Shown here: piece after piece, positions 25,140 to 34,240 of the stretch
Layout: each line of letters begins with the position of its first letter
How positions within the stretch are numbered: the stretch's first letter is position 1
NCBI RefSeq assembly: GCF_003515705.1
Contig: NZ_QWEH01000007.1
Location: 124,001-188,000, forward strand
From: Oceanobacillus profundus
GTDB lineage: Bacteria; Bacillota; Bacilli; Bacillales; Amphibacillaceae
Direction: 5' to 3'
Length of the DNA: 64,000 bases
Made by a program: the position numbers and the translations under genes
The notes under the pieces: generated by a model
The model's database searches: none
The model's input: the letters and a program-made list of their open reading frames with translations, nothing else
What the model was told of the DNA's origin: nothing

Positions 25140-28100
25140 ATGGCAACAGTAGGAGAACAATTACTTCAGCCAGAGAGTGGTTGGAGAAGATATGATGATA
25201 CACATGAATCTATTAAGTATCATGACTTAGTAAATATAGGAGCTTCTTTGTCAGGAGCATACAATGGAACTTATTCTTCATACAATATTCCTGAAGGAGA
25301 AACATTTGCTAGTTTTAAGTTTATTGGCAGTAAGATTAGATGGACTGCAAGAATAAATATAGGTTACTCCGAGAAGGCAGATATATATATAGATGGTAAC
25401 AATATTGGATCTGCAAGTCTTCAAGGAGATAATGCATATCAAATTTTAGTGTTTGATTTTTCAAACTTAGAATACAAAGAACATATCGTAAAGATAGTGC
25501 TTCCTCAAGGTGGTACTGTTAATTTAGATGCTATTGATATAGACGAAACAGGAGAACTCCTTCCACCACCTGCTCAAGTAGGCGACCAACTTCTTGATCC
25601 AGAAGAAGGTTGGAAAAGATATGATGATAGACATCCTGCTATTAAGTATGAGGGAAATTGGATTCGAAGTAATATAACGGGTTACTTTAACGGAACAACT
25701 ACAGGGACAGATTCAAATGGCGAGGATTCGTACAGCTTTAAATTTATCGGAACAAAAATAAGACTAGTTGATGCTTTAGCAGAAAATCGCAGTTCAAGTG
25801 TTAGAGTAATAATAGATGGGGTTGAGGAATCCTATTCAGCTTATGGCCCATCAACAGCAAGAGCTACTCTAGTTTATGAAAAAACAGGGTTAGAATTTAA
25901 AGAGCATACGGTAGAAGTGATAAATAGTCTAACAAGATTTATTGCTCTTGATGCTATCGACATAGACGAAAATGGTAGATTCCTTCATGAATCGGAAGCC
26001 CTGACACCAGATGAATTAACAATCGGAAAGCGCATCCGAGCACACTACTCAGCTCCCACAAGTGGTCAAGTAGGAATCTTCTCTAATCTAGGAGAAGAAA
26101 CATATGTAGATGGAATTAATGATTTTATTCCACCAGAAAGTAGCACTACACCTGATGGGGATTTCTATTATATTTGCGTAGATGAATATAATGGGAAGAA
26201 GATACTTGTTGCAGATCGAAATATTCAACACTCAATTTCCTGGGACACATTGAACAGTGAAGGAATTCCAAATACGGGTTTGCCTATCACGATTGAAGAA
26301 TATGATCCATCTTTATACTCCTTTACTACTCGTCTATTAACAGGGGGAATTTCAAGTTCCGATAAAGACAATGAATGGGATAAATATATTGTAGAAGGAA
26401 CAGGTAATGGAAGATATGTAGCGGGTGATGATGAGGTGTGGCATTGGGACATTAGTGTAGGTAATCAAAATACCTGGTTTCCTAGAACATGGACTTCATC
26501 AACTCCGTCATCAAATGCTCAACATCGTGTGTTAAGAGGACAATCTTTATCTGGAATAAGCCCAGCGGGGGTTGATGCTTTTTACACAGCTCTTTCAAAT
26601 GAAGCGTCTAATGTTAGAGCTTTCCGTCCCGTCCTAGAAATAGAATCACTTACTCCTCCTTCTATTAATAAATATTTATTTGAAGATAATGGAGAAGTGA
26701 AGAAGTGGGATAGTCTAAATAATATTTGGATTACTATTTCACCTGCTCCAGCAACCGAACAACTCTTCCTAGAACAAGGAATGGATAACTTGGACGAAAT
26801 AACCGATGAAGGATTACAACAACTTGTATCGTCGAGTCCAAAACTACTTCATTATACAGATGATGCAAGTAAAGAAAGTTCTACTATGAGTATACAAGCT
26901 GTACCACATGGACAATTAGTGTTTCCTGAAGGAGATATAGAGGTCTCTGGGGGAGTAGAAAATATAAATATAAATATAGAATTTGAACCCTATGTGTTTG
27001 AAGGCTTAATACCAACATTAAATTCTAATCAATCTAATATTGGAGAAGTTATATATAACCATGAGTATAGTTCAGGTTATAGAGGATGGATGGCTTTTGA
27101 CGATAATGATAATACCAGGTGGGCTGGTTCAACTAATCCAATAGGATATATCGGTTTTCGTTTTATTGAACCTCAAGTAGTATCTAAATATTACTTTAAA
27201 GCATTAGCTCAAAAGCCATATAACTACCAATTCGAAGGTCGCAATGACAATAGTAATTGGGAAATATTACATGAAGTAAAAGGTGAAACATGGTTGAGCG
27301 ATGAGATTGATAAAACACATATAATTGATAACAATGAAAGCTATTCGCACTATAGACTTCATATTTTAAATTCAAATGAATTCGGCCCTTCTATTTCGGA
27401 GCTAAAAATGTATAAGAAAAATAGTTATTTAAATCTGAATTGCATAGTTAGTCCAGATCAAAGTTTTACATGGTACAGCTTTAATGGAGAATGGCAGCCT
27501 ATCGAGCCAACTAAGGAATCAGTCAAACTAAACGGCATGACTCCTGACGTTGTAAGCAACCTTACAAAAGAACAAATTGATTCTCTTTTAAATGGCTCAA
27601 CCACGTTACGTTTTGCTTACTACCTGGAACAGGAAGAGTTAACTGACACTGTATACGTAGACACACTCACTATTTCTTCTCCACCGGCAGCAAGCGAAAC
27701 ACCTGTATTAGAAGGAATAAACTTAACGTACGATGAACTAACCATTGAAGGTCGTATGAAAGACTTAGAGAAAACTAATGCCATCAATATGGCTAAGCTA
27801 AATTTTAAAGCAAATGCATTAATACAATCTGAAAGATACAATCTACATGATTTAGTTATCGACACTTTTGAAGATACTACAGGTGTAGAAAGTATGACCG
27901 CTACTTATAGTAATGAGGAGAAGGCGTTCACAGGTACAGGTGAAGTCATTCTTCTCCCAGAACAGGTGGATGTGTCACCTCATACACTATGGATAGCTAC
28001 AGAAGGGAGTAACGATTTAGTCTTTGAATATTTAAGTGATAATCAAACATGGGTAGAAATTGCAGAAAATAACCTCCATGAATTAAATGAAGTAAATATT

Positions 28101-28175
28101 ACAGAACTAAAAATAAAAATTAAACTTCCAAGTAGCAACTCCAAACTTTCAGCAGTTTCAGTTGGTTGGGCTTAA
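25140..28175 (+). CDS. Multi-domain tail adhesin with tandem CBM-like repeats and discoidin domain
   Basis: 1011 residues. Two tandem repeats open the protein (residues 4-140 and 147-285): VGEQLL.PE.GW.RYDD.H..IKY, then KFIG.KIR, YIDG/VIIDG, and LDAIDID at the end; the layout resembles carbohydrate-binding jelly-roll modules. Next come the scaffold seen in the previous gene (about 290-505), a module with APATEQLFLEQGMDNLDEI that recurs in the gene at 30217, a discoidin domain (about 620-770, GWMAFDDNDNTRWAG, YQFEGRNDNSNWEIL) and a C-terminal module with ERYNLHDLVIDTFEDTTGV shared with 28265 and 33097. The gene ends inside a terminator hairpin. Predicted to be a host-glycan-binding fibre. Confidence 0.72.
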   Translation: MATVGEQLLQPESGWRRYDDTHESIKYHDLVNIGASLSGAYNGTYSSYNIPEGETFASFKFIGSKIRWTARINIGYSEKADIYIDGNNIGSASLQGDNAYQILVFDFSNLEYKEHIVKIVLPQGGTVNLDAIDIDETGELLPPPAQVGDQLLDPEEGWKRYDDRHPAIKYEGNWIRSNITGYFNGTTTGTDSNGEDSYSFKFIGTKIRLVDALAENRSSSVRVIIDGVEESYSAYGPSTARATLVYEKTGLEFKEHTVEVINSLTRFIALDAIDIDENGRFLHESEALTPDELTIGKRIRAHYSAPTSGQVGIFSNLGEETYVDGINDFIPPESSTTPDGDFYYICVDEYNGKKILVADRNIQHSISWDTLNSEGIPNTGLPITIEEYDPSLYSFTTRLLTGGISSSDKDNEWDKYIVEGTGNGRYVAGDDEVWHWDISVGNQNTWFPRTWTSSTPSSNAQHRVLRGQSLSGISPAGVDAFYTALSNEASNVRAFRPVLEIESLTPPSINKYLFEDNGEVKKWDSLNNIWITISPAPATEQLFLEQGMDNLDEITDEGLQQLVSSSPKLLHYTDDASKESSTMSIQAVPHGQLVFPEGDIEVSGGVENININIEFEPYVFEGLIPTLNSNQSNIGEVIYNHEYSSGYRGWMAFDDNDNTRWAGSTNPIGYIGFRFIEPQVVSKYYFKALAQKPYNYQFEGRNDNSNWEILHEVKGETWLSDEIDKTHIIDNNESYSHYRLHILNSNEFGPSISELKMYKKNSYLNLNCIVSPDQSFTWYSFNGEWQPIEPTKESVKLNGMTPDVVSNLTKEQIDSLLNGSTTLRFAYYLEQEELTDTVYVDTLTISSPPAASETPVLEGINLTYDELTIEGRMKDLEKTNAINMAKLNFKANALIQSERYNLHDLVIDTFEDTTGVESMTATYSNEEKAFTGTGEVILLPEQVDVSPHTLWIATEGSNDLVFEYLSDNQTWVEIAENNLHELNEVNITELKIKIKLPSSNSKLSAVSVGWA

Positions 28176-28196
28176 AAAGCCCTTCCTTCTTTTTAT
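28168..28196 (+). terminator. Intrinsic terminator overlapping a stop codon
   Basis: GGGCTT and AAGCCC pair around an AAA loop (28168-28182), followed by a pyrimidine/T-rich tail ending in a T run. The TAA stop of the upstream adhesin (28173-28175) lies inside the hairpin. A promoter-like element begins about ten bases downstream, so this marks the border of two transcription units. Confidence 0.75.
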
Positions 28197-28205
28197 TTGA
28201 TACGT

Positions 28206-28233
28206 TATAATATTAACAGTGAAATGCACTACA
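28206..28233 (+). promoter_or_regulatory. Promoter -10 box with palindromic operator-like site
   Basis: TATAAT at 28206-28211 is a perfect sigma-A -10 box; the region about 17 bases upstream is only weakly -35-like. TGAAATGCACTACA at 28220-28233 differs from the palindrome TGTAATGCATTACA at two positions and would cover the transcription start. It follows a terminator and precedes the gene at 28265 with its AGAGGAGG ribosome site. The same arrangement recurs at 34245 and 61835. Confidence 0.65.
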
Positions 28234-28264
28234 TTATTAAACCACCTTACAGAGGAGGTATTAA

Positions 28265-30217
28265 ATGGACGTAATTAGTTATCAGAAGGCAAGTAAAGCA
28301 AAAGAAGAAATTAGAAACACACAGGATCGACTAGGCATGAATGGAACAGAGCAAGAGTTAGATATACGTGATATTTACAATAATGTCGATGAGCGAATAG
28401 CTGAATTAGAAAAGAAAAATCCAGAAGTAGAACTATATAATAGAGTATCTGATGTTTCAGCTCACACCATGATTAATTTAAACAAACACAATTTACGTGT
28501 AAGCTCTCTGTTAAATCAATCACGATATAGCTTATCAGACATGATAGTTGATGACTTTATCGATGAATCAGGTATAGACAAAAGTATGTCTGTAAATTAT
28601 TTGTATGATGGTTTAAACAACATCATTAAGATTGCTGAAGGGGAGTCACAAGCAGAAATTGTTACTGTTGTTGAAGAAGTTGAAAATATCCCCTTACAGA
28701 TAGTTGTGTCTCAAGCTACAATTGAACAGCATCTTAAATTACAATTAATTAACTTTGAAGATGGAATGCATGACAATACGATAATTAATGGCGATAAAAT
28801 TGAGCTAAGAAAGATTGGTCAATATGAATCTCCTGATTTACAAAACCTAATACCAAAAATGACAAGTGATACAAGTCCAGAAGGATTTGTTTTCGCAAGC
28901 AGCCACTATTCAAATAGATACCCTTGGTTAGCTTTCAATCACGATGGCTCAGATTTTTGGAACACTACAAGTCTAAACAACTATGTTGGATATCAATTTA
29001 CAGAACCTAAGAAGATTGAAGAAGTAGCAATCACAGCAAGAAACGATACTACCCCAGACAGAACTCCAAGTGAATTCATTATACAAGCATCTTCTAATAC
29101 TACAGATGGAACTAATGGAGAATGGGTAGACCTTGTTCAATTTAATAATGAAACAAATTGGGAACTAGGGGAAAGAAGGATTTTTTCAATAGATAATGAG
29201 TCTTCTTTTATAGCTTATAGAGTACTAATTTTAAATGCTGTACGAGCTGATTATCCTTCAATTGCAGAGATTGATTTTTTAGGAAAAATAATAAAAGATA
29301 TATATATTCCTAATGGAATATATGAATCAAACACTATTGATTTAGGTAATAGTCCAAAGAAAATATCTATATATCAAGATGATCGAAGCTTAGTCCCTAA
29401 AATGAACTCTTATGCAGACCCAGAGGGGCTTGTCTTTGCAAGTGATTACTACACTCACATTAATGAACCTAGATATCCTTGGTTAGCTTTCAATCAGGAA
29501 CCATCAGATTTTTGGAATAGCGAGGGTGTAGGTGGTTATGTTGGGTATAAATTTAAAACTCCTAAAGTGGTTACTAAAATATCTATGACAGCAAGGAATG
29601 ACTCAAGTCCAAATAGGACACCTAGTAGTTTTTTAGTTCAAGCATCAAATGATACTACAGACGGACACGATGGAAACTGGTTCGATATTCAAAGAGTATA
29701 TGGAGAAAATGATTGGGCACTAGGAGAAATAAGAGAATTTGATATTGATAATAGGAATCTCTATAACGCCTATCGAGTAAAGGTGTTAAGAGCAGATCGG
29801 GAAGACTTTCCAACAATTGCAGAGTTACAATTCATCGGATATGGAACATTGGATTTAAAAGAAGAGGATATAAATATATCTATAGCTAATTCCTTAGATG
29901 ATGTTATTTTTTCTGATTATGAGTCAATAGGCTCAGATGGGTCAATAAATTCTCCTGATAGATTCATAAAGATAAAAGTAGAACTTGCTGCTGAAGGAGA
30001 AAAATTAGAAACACTTGTACATGATTTTACAGAAGAAGAGAAAGCTGATTTTGAAGAGAATAATTTTATTGAATTTGATGAAGCAGCTAAATTAAAAACT
30101 TCCTATAGTGATCCAATGGAAGTAGATACTTATTTTACAGGAGAAGGGGCATTACTAAAAAAGGCTATTAATAAAATTAAATTTAAAGCCATTGAGAAAG
30201 TAGAGGTAATTAAGTAA
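28265..30217 (+). CDS. Tail adhesin with two tandem discoidin domains
   Basis: 650 residues; ATG 28265 has AGAGGAGG upstream, and the first gene after a terminator and promoter. N-terminal docking module (MDVISYQKASKAKEEI ... NVDERIAELE) as in 22420 and 33097, then a module with SRYSLSDMIVDDFIDESGI. Discoidin A spans about residues 195-342 and discoidin B about 375-525. They are close copies (both YPWLAFN ... SDFWN, NYVGY/GYVGY, TARNDT/TARNDS, YRV) and share a 20-base identical DNA stretch at 28922 and 29477. Copy B interrupts an IDLG beta-sandwich that is continuous in 22420. The stop overlaps the next ATG (TAATG). Confidence 0.72.
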   Translation: MDVISYQKASKAKEEIRNTQDRLGMNGTEQELDIRDIYNNVDERIAELEKKNPEVELYNRVSDVSAHTMINLNKHNLRVSSLLNQSRYSLSDMIVDDFIDESGIDKSMSVNYLYDGLNNIIKIAEGESQAEIVTVVEEVENIPLQIVVSQATIEQHLKLQLINFEDGMHDNTIINGDKIELRKIGQYESPDLQNLIPKMTSDTSPEGFVFASSHYSNRYPWLAFNHDGSDFWNTTSLNNYVGYQFTEPKKIEEVAITARNDTTPDRTPSEFIIQASSNTTDGTNGEWVDLVQFNNETNWELGERRIFSIDNESSFIAYRVLILNAVRADYPSIAEIDFLGKIIKDIYIPNGIYESNTIDLGNSPKKISIYQDDRSLVPKMNSYADPEGLVFASDYYTHINEPRYPWLAFNQEPSDFWNSEGVGGYVGYKFKTPKVVTKISMTARNDSSPNRTPSSFLVQASNDTTDGHDGNWFDIQRVYGENDWALGEIREFDIDNRNLYNAYRVKVLRADREDFPTIAELQFIGYGTLDLKEEDINISIANSLDDVIFSDYESIGSDGSINSPDRFIKIKVELAAEGEKLETLVHDFTEEEKADFEENNFIEFDEAAKLKTSYSDPMEVDTYFTGEGALLKKAINKIKFKAIEKVEVIK

Positions 30218-32316
30218 TGAATGAGTATAGACCTGGATTATTGTATGACAAAACAACAATAACAGGAGAGAAAAATATGACTGATGGTGATATAAATACA
30301 TCTGATTTAATTACAAATGAAGGACTTATATTTATATTAGATAAAGTTACTTTTGTAGAGAAAGTATTTATGGCTGAAAGTCATCCTTGGAGAACTAAAG
30401 TTGAGTTTTATCGTGATATCGAATTAAATGAATTAATCACGTACATCGATCCTTCAAACGCAAATATGTCAATAACAGGAGCCTTTTATAATGTACATGC
30501 AGATAAAGTAAAAGCCATTAAAATTCTTTCTGTTTCTGCTGATTTTACTAGAAATATAACGATGTTTGACATCTATGGAGTTCAAGAAGTTCTAGATAAA
30601 TACCTCTTCCAAGATGGAGAAGAGATAAAGAAGTATATAGATATTATAGGAGATTATATTCCAGTTATTCCTACAATGTCTTCCAATAACAGCCCTGACG
30701 AGTATGTTGTAAAGTCTATACAGGGGGTCCAGACTTCTTCTTATGCATATAAAATTTTCGATAATGACAGTGAGACCTCTCCTGGATATAGTGGTGGTAA
30801 TGGAGTTATTGCCATTAGTCTTCCTGAAGAAAAAAGAATTCGTTCAACTGAAATTTCAAACATAGGCATTGATAACGCCCCTGACTCGTACATTTTGGAG
30901 GGAAGCAATGATGAGGTAAATTGGGATATATTATTTGAAAATCATGAGTTAACTTGGAATCAATTAGAAGTTAAAAAATTTAATTTCTTTAACGATAACT
31001 TTTATAAGTATTATAAATTTACTGTCAGTAGGATCAGAACTCCATACACCAGGGTTGCAAGTATTCAAATATATGAGAACAAAACAATTAAGACTTGGCA
31101 AACTATCGGGACAGCTCCCGCCACCAAAGAAATGTTCGACACTCATGGTATGACTGATCTATCTATAATAGATAATGAAGCTATACAAGGTTTAGTATCA
31201 GATACACCAGAGTTATTGTGTTGGACAGATGATAGTATGACAGTAAGCGAAGCTGACATCATACCAAAAATGGGGCCTTCTAATATAAATGAAGACTGTA
31301 CAGTGTCAGCTTCTTCATTTAGCGGCAGTGGTGAAAGTTTTGGTCCTTGGAGAGCATTTGATGATAAGAATGATTCCACGGAGGCTTGGCTTTCTAATAA
31401 TGAAAATGCTGGAGCGTGGTTGAAAGTAGAATTCACAGATCCCAAAATTATTAGAAAATATGTGATTGAGTCAAGAAGAGATACCTGGGGAGGAAGAGGT
31501 GCACCTAATTCCTGGAGTTTTGAAGGAAGTCATGACAATGAAGAATGGGTTGTTTTAGACACACAAGTAGGACATGATGATTGGGGAAACTTTGTTACTC
31601 GTAAAGAGTTCAATATAAGCAATAGTGTTTTCTATAAGTATTACAGAATACTCGTATTGTCAACAAATGGAAGTAGCGCCGCTATAGGCGAGATGGAATT
31701 ATATGAATTATCTCAAGTAAGTCGAAAAGTTAACTTAACAGCTATCCCACACCCTCAACTACTTCTCCCTAAAGAAAATATAGAAGTAGGAGATATAGAG
31801 AGTGTAAAGTTAGAGTCAACGGTTTCAGATCAAGGAGTACTTAAAATTATTGCAAGTGGAGATAGTGGAAGCAATTGGCATGGTTTATCTGAAGTGATTG
31901 GTTATGGTAATCTTTCAAATTTGCCTTTAGTAAAAGACATCGGATTTACGCTGGAAGAATTTAATGTTCTTACAAAAGATGAGTTGTCAGCAATCTTCCC
32001 AAATGGAAGAGCAAGATTTGCATTCTATCTAGAGCAAGAATCCTTAACAGACGTAGTGGAAATAAACTCACTCACCATCAATGAAAAGCAATACACCATG
32101 ACACCAAGTGTTGAAAGTTTATCTGTCATGTATGAGCTTCTAGAAGCAGATAAGCCCACATTATATGTTTCTCGTGATGATGGGGAAACCTGGACTCAAG
32201 TAAAAGACGATAAATTAACAGATATATCAAGTCAGCCAGAAGGCAATAAGCTTCGTGTGAAAGCAGTATTAGAAAATGGACAAGAAATACATGGATTAAG
32301 TTATGCATGGATATAA
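30217..32316 (+). CDS. Tail adhesin with two discoidin domains plus one degenerate copy
   Basis: 699 residues, start overlapping the previous stop by one base. Residues 1-125 resemble a divergent discoidin domain (MTDGDINTSDLI ... ITMFDIYG). Clear discoidin domains follow at about 149-287 (SYILEGSNDEVNWDILFEN) and 347-497 (WRAFDDKNDSTEAWLSNN, SWSFEGSHDNEEWVVLD, YYRILVLS). The scaffold APATKEMFDTHGMTDLSII ... CWTDD ... LTAIPHPQLLLP ... ARFAFYLEQESLTDVVEI matches residues about 540-850 of the protein at 25140, but the discoidin insert falls at a different point. Probably a receptor-binding fibre subunit. Confidence 0.72.
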   Translation: MNEYRPGLLYDKTTITGEKNMTDGDINTSDLITNEGLIFILDKVTFVEKVFMAESHPWRTKVEFYRDIELNELITYIDPSNANMSITGAFYNVHADKVKAIKILSVSADFTRNITMFDIYGVQEVLDKYLFQDGEEIKKYIDIIGDYIPVIPTMSSNNSPDEYVVKSIQGVQTSSYAYKIFDNDSETSPGYSGGNGVIAISLPEEKRIRSTEISNIGIDNAPDSYILEGSNDEVNWDILFENHELTWNQLEVKKFNFFNDNFYKYYKFTVSRIRTPYTRVASIQIYENKTIKTWQTIGTAPATKEMFDTHGMTDLSIIDNEAIQGLVSDTPELLCWTDDSMTVSEADIIPKMGPSNINEDCTVSASSFSGSGESFGPWRAFDDKNDSTEAWLSNNENAGAWLKVEFTDPKIIRKYVIESRRDTWGGRGAPNSWSFEGSHDNEEWVVLDTQVGHDDWGNFVTRKEFNISNSVFYKYYRILVLSTNGSSAAIGEMELYELSQVSRKVNLTAIPHPQLLLPKENIEVGDIESVKLESTVSDQGVLKIIASGDSGSNWHGLSEVIGYGNLSNLPLVKDIGFTLEEFNVLTKDELSAIFPNGRARFAFYLEQESLTDVVEINSLTINEKQYTMTPSVESLSVMYELLEADKPTLYVSRDDGETWTQVKDDKLTDISSQPEGNKLRVKAVLENGQEIHGLSYAWI

Positions 32317-32332
32317 AAAAGGAGAGAATAAG

Positions 32333-32800
32333 ATGAATAAATTTAGATTTAATAATGGAAAATATGGCATTAATAATGGACATGTTGCTTTATCTTGGGA
32401 GAATAAAGGTGAAGTAATTTTTGTAGACTCATTGAATCGCTTCCTATCAGTTGAAGAATTAGAAGAGAAAATGAAAATATTCCCTGAAGGACATCAAAAT
32501 AGTTTGCATGGTACAATCATTTCTAAAATGTTAAAAGAATATTATGAGACAGAATTATACCAAGAGGAAGAAATTGAAGGAGATCAAGATACAGACAAAG
32601 TTTCACTTTACCCTATTTTCACAGTGTATGACAAAGACAAAAATGAGAAATTCATCGTGAAGAGAAATAAAGACAATGTGTTAATTGAAGGGAAGCTAAT
32701 TCCTGAGTTGCAGAATATAGCTTGGAGACCAGTCTTTGACGAGAAACTTATTGCCTTATTTGCTGAATCTGAAAAACAATCAATTTTAGAGGTGAAATAG
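32333..32800 (+). CDS. Unknown adhesin-cluster protein, 155 aa
   Basis: ATG 32333 is chosen because AAAGGAGAG lies at 32318-32326; the in-frame ATG at 32303 lies inside the previous gene and lacks a site. The sequence begins FRFNNGKYGINNGHVALSW, a beta pattern, followed by acidic helical and mixed regions. No family is recognised and there is no membrane segment. It is three bases from the next gene, so the two are probably translated together and may act as fibre chaperones or small virion parts (inference). Confidence 0.55.
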   Translation: MNKFRFNNGKYGINNGHVALSWENKGEVIFVDSLNRFLSVEELEEKMKIFPEGHQNSLHGTIISKMLKEYYETELYQEEEIEGDQDTDKVSLYPIFTVYDKDKNEKFIVKRNKDNVLIEGKLIPELQNIAWRPVFDEKLIALFAESEKQSILEVK

Positions 32801-32802
32801 AA

Positions 32803-33072
32803 ATGAGTAAATATAAAAGTCAATTAAGAATACCAACTGAACAGTTATCAAGAATATTAGGGCTTGAAGAAAAGAGAGTAAAAATTACACATGTTGAATA
32901 TAATCATGAACGGGATCTAATTCAATTTATATTTGAGGGAGAAGAAGAAACTAACTTAACTCCATTAGTCGGTGAGTTTCAGACTATACCTGCTATTAAT
33001 GGAGACTGCTTAAATGAAATATTAACAAATCACTTCAATAAAATAAATGACCAAAGCATTGGTGAAAAATAG
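32803..33072 (+). CDS. Unknown small protein, 89 aa
   Basis: ATG 32803 follows the previous stop by two bases, with GAGGTG upstream. A charged small protein with a pattern of two helices around a short beta part (KRVKITHVEYNHERDLIQFIF). No motif is recognised. It lies between adhesin genes, so a chaperone or minor virion role is possible. Confidence 0.55.
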   Translation: MSKYKSQLRIPTEQLSRILGLEEKRVKITHVEYNHERDLIQFIFEGEEETNLTPLVGEFQTIPAINGDCLNEILTNHFNKINDQSIGEK

Positions 33073-33096
33073 TCTTACTACAAGAGGTGGTTATAA

Positions 33097-33696
33097 ATGG
33101 ATATTCTTTCATATGGAACAGCAAGTAAAGCCAGTAAAGAAGAAAGCAACACACGAAATAAAGTATTAGGAGAGGGAGTTACAGGATCCTTCTCCACCGT
33201 AAAAGAGCGTATAGATAATATTGATAATGCTATTGGAAATGTAACTAAGCAAGCAGATAACTTAATCATCAAGAATGCTGTCAACATTATGAAAGCAAAT
33301 GCAAAATTAAATGCAGTAGCTCAAAGTAAAAAATATGAAATGCATAACATGATATTTGATGACCTACTTGATTTAAGTGGAATTGACACTGAGAAAAGTA
33401 GGGATTATACACATGATTCAGTGACTGGTCTAATTACAGCTGGTGAAGATTGTGTGATTGAGACGAAAGAAGAGATAACTCAAATAATCCCTGAACAAAT
33501 TGTTTTACACATCGAACACGTAGGAACATTGCTATGCTCCATATCCCGAAACAATGGGACTACATGGGAGTCAATTATTCCAAATGAGCTCTTCTATTTT
33601 AATGATTCTGTTAGTTTATCAGGTAATAAGATTCGCATTAAGGTGAAACTGTCAGTAAGAACAAAGCTATTAAATTACGCCTTAACTTGGACATAA
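33097..33696 (+). CDS. Short paralogue of the docking module of discoidin adhesins
   Basis: 199 residues; ATG 33097 with AGAGGTGG upstream. The N-terminus MDILSYGTASKASKEESNTR and TVKERIDNIDN repeats the docking module of 22420 and 28265. Then come KKYEMHNMIFDDLLDLSGID (module shared with 25140 and 28265) and a C-terminal beta domain (HIEHVGTLLCSISRNNGTTWE) like the ends of 25140 and 30217. No discoidin domain is present, so this is a minimal version of the family, perhaps an adaptor or an adhesin whose binding head was never acquired or was lost. Confidence 0.65.
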   Translation: MDILSYGTASKASKEESNTRNKVLGEGVTGSFSTVKERIDNIDNAIGNVTKQADNLIIKNAVNIMKANAKLNAVAQSKKYEMHNMIFDDLLDLSGIDTEKSRDYTHDSVTGLITAGEDCVIETKEEITQIIPEQIVLHIEHVGTLLCSISRNNGTTWESIIPNELFYFNDSVSLSGNKIRIKVKLSVRTKLLNYALTWT

Positions 33697-33711
33697 GGAG
33701 GAAAACAAATA

Positions 33712-34161
33712 GTGGTTAGAGAACACATTAGTTTCATTCCCGCAGAAAAGAAAGAACAAAAACAAATAGAAAGTATGATTAAGACTGGTGAAATTAATCA
33801 TAGTAATTATAAGACGTTAACACCAGGACAACAAGAAGAAGTTAATGAAATTTTATTCAATATTGCTGAAAGCCAAATCACCCTAAGTCAAGGAGTATCT
33901 GCTGTTGAATTTGTTTTATATGCACATATTCGATTAATGCGTAAAAAAGTTGAAGGGATAGCATTGTCCGCTCAAGATAAAAAGATTGAAGAAGGGTTAC
34001 AAAAAGTGTTAGACCTTCATGAGATTACAACAGAAAATATTTCAATCGATGATTGGCTTTTTGATTATATGTCATATGCTGAAAATGCAGCGAAGAAAAT
34101 ACTTAAAAATCGAGAAGAACATGTTTTACGTAAAAGAAATGTTACTGGACAGGTTCAATAA
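33712..34161 (+). CDS. Unknown helical protein, 149 aa, last gene of the first adhesin unit
   Basis: GTG 33712 is preceded by AAGGAGG ten bases upstream. All-helical, charged protein (KKEQKQIESMIKTGEIN, VLYAHIRLMRKKVEG, AAKKILKNREEHVL) without membrane segment or signal. It is followed by a strong terminator at 34204. Small helical proteins at the end of fibre operons are often fibre assembly chaperones; that is a contextual guess only. Confidence 0.55.
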   Translation: MVREHISFIPAEKKEQKQIESMIKTGEINHSNYKTLTPGQQEEVNEILFNIAESQITLSQGVSAVEFVLYAHIRLMRKKVEGIALSAQDKKIEEGLQKVLDLHEITTENISIDDWLFDYMSYAENAAKKILKNREEHVLRKRNVTGQVQ

Positions 34162-34203
34162 ATGATTAACGGCTTTCCTTAAAAAAGAAATAGTTATTTA
34201 AAT

Positions 34204-34240
34204 AAAGGTGTACTTGCTGTATCGTCAAGTACACCTTTTC
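34204..34240 (+). terminator. Strong intrinsic terminator
   Basis: A 13-base stem AAAGGTGTACTTG (34204-34216) pairs with CAAGTACACCTTT (34226-34238) around a nine-base loop and runs into TTTTC. This ends the unit that contains the discoidin adhesins. The next promoter's -35-like sequence lies in the loop region. Confidence 0.88.

Noticed and set aside
22420..34161. Diversity-generating retroelement as the source of adhesin variation
   Set aside because: No reverse transcriptase, template repeat or adenine-directed variable repeat is visible. The variation is by domain insertion.
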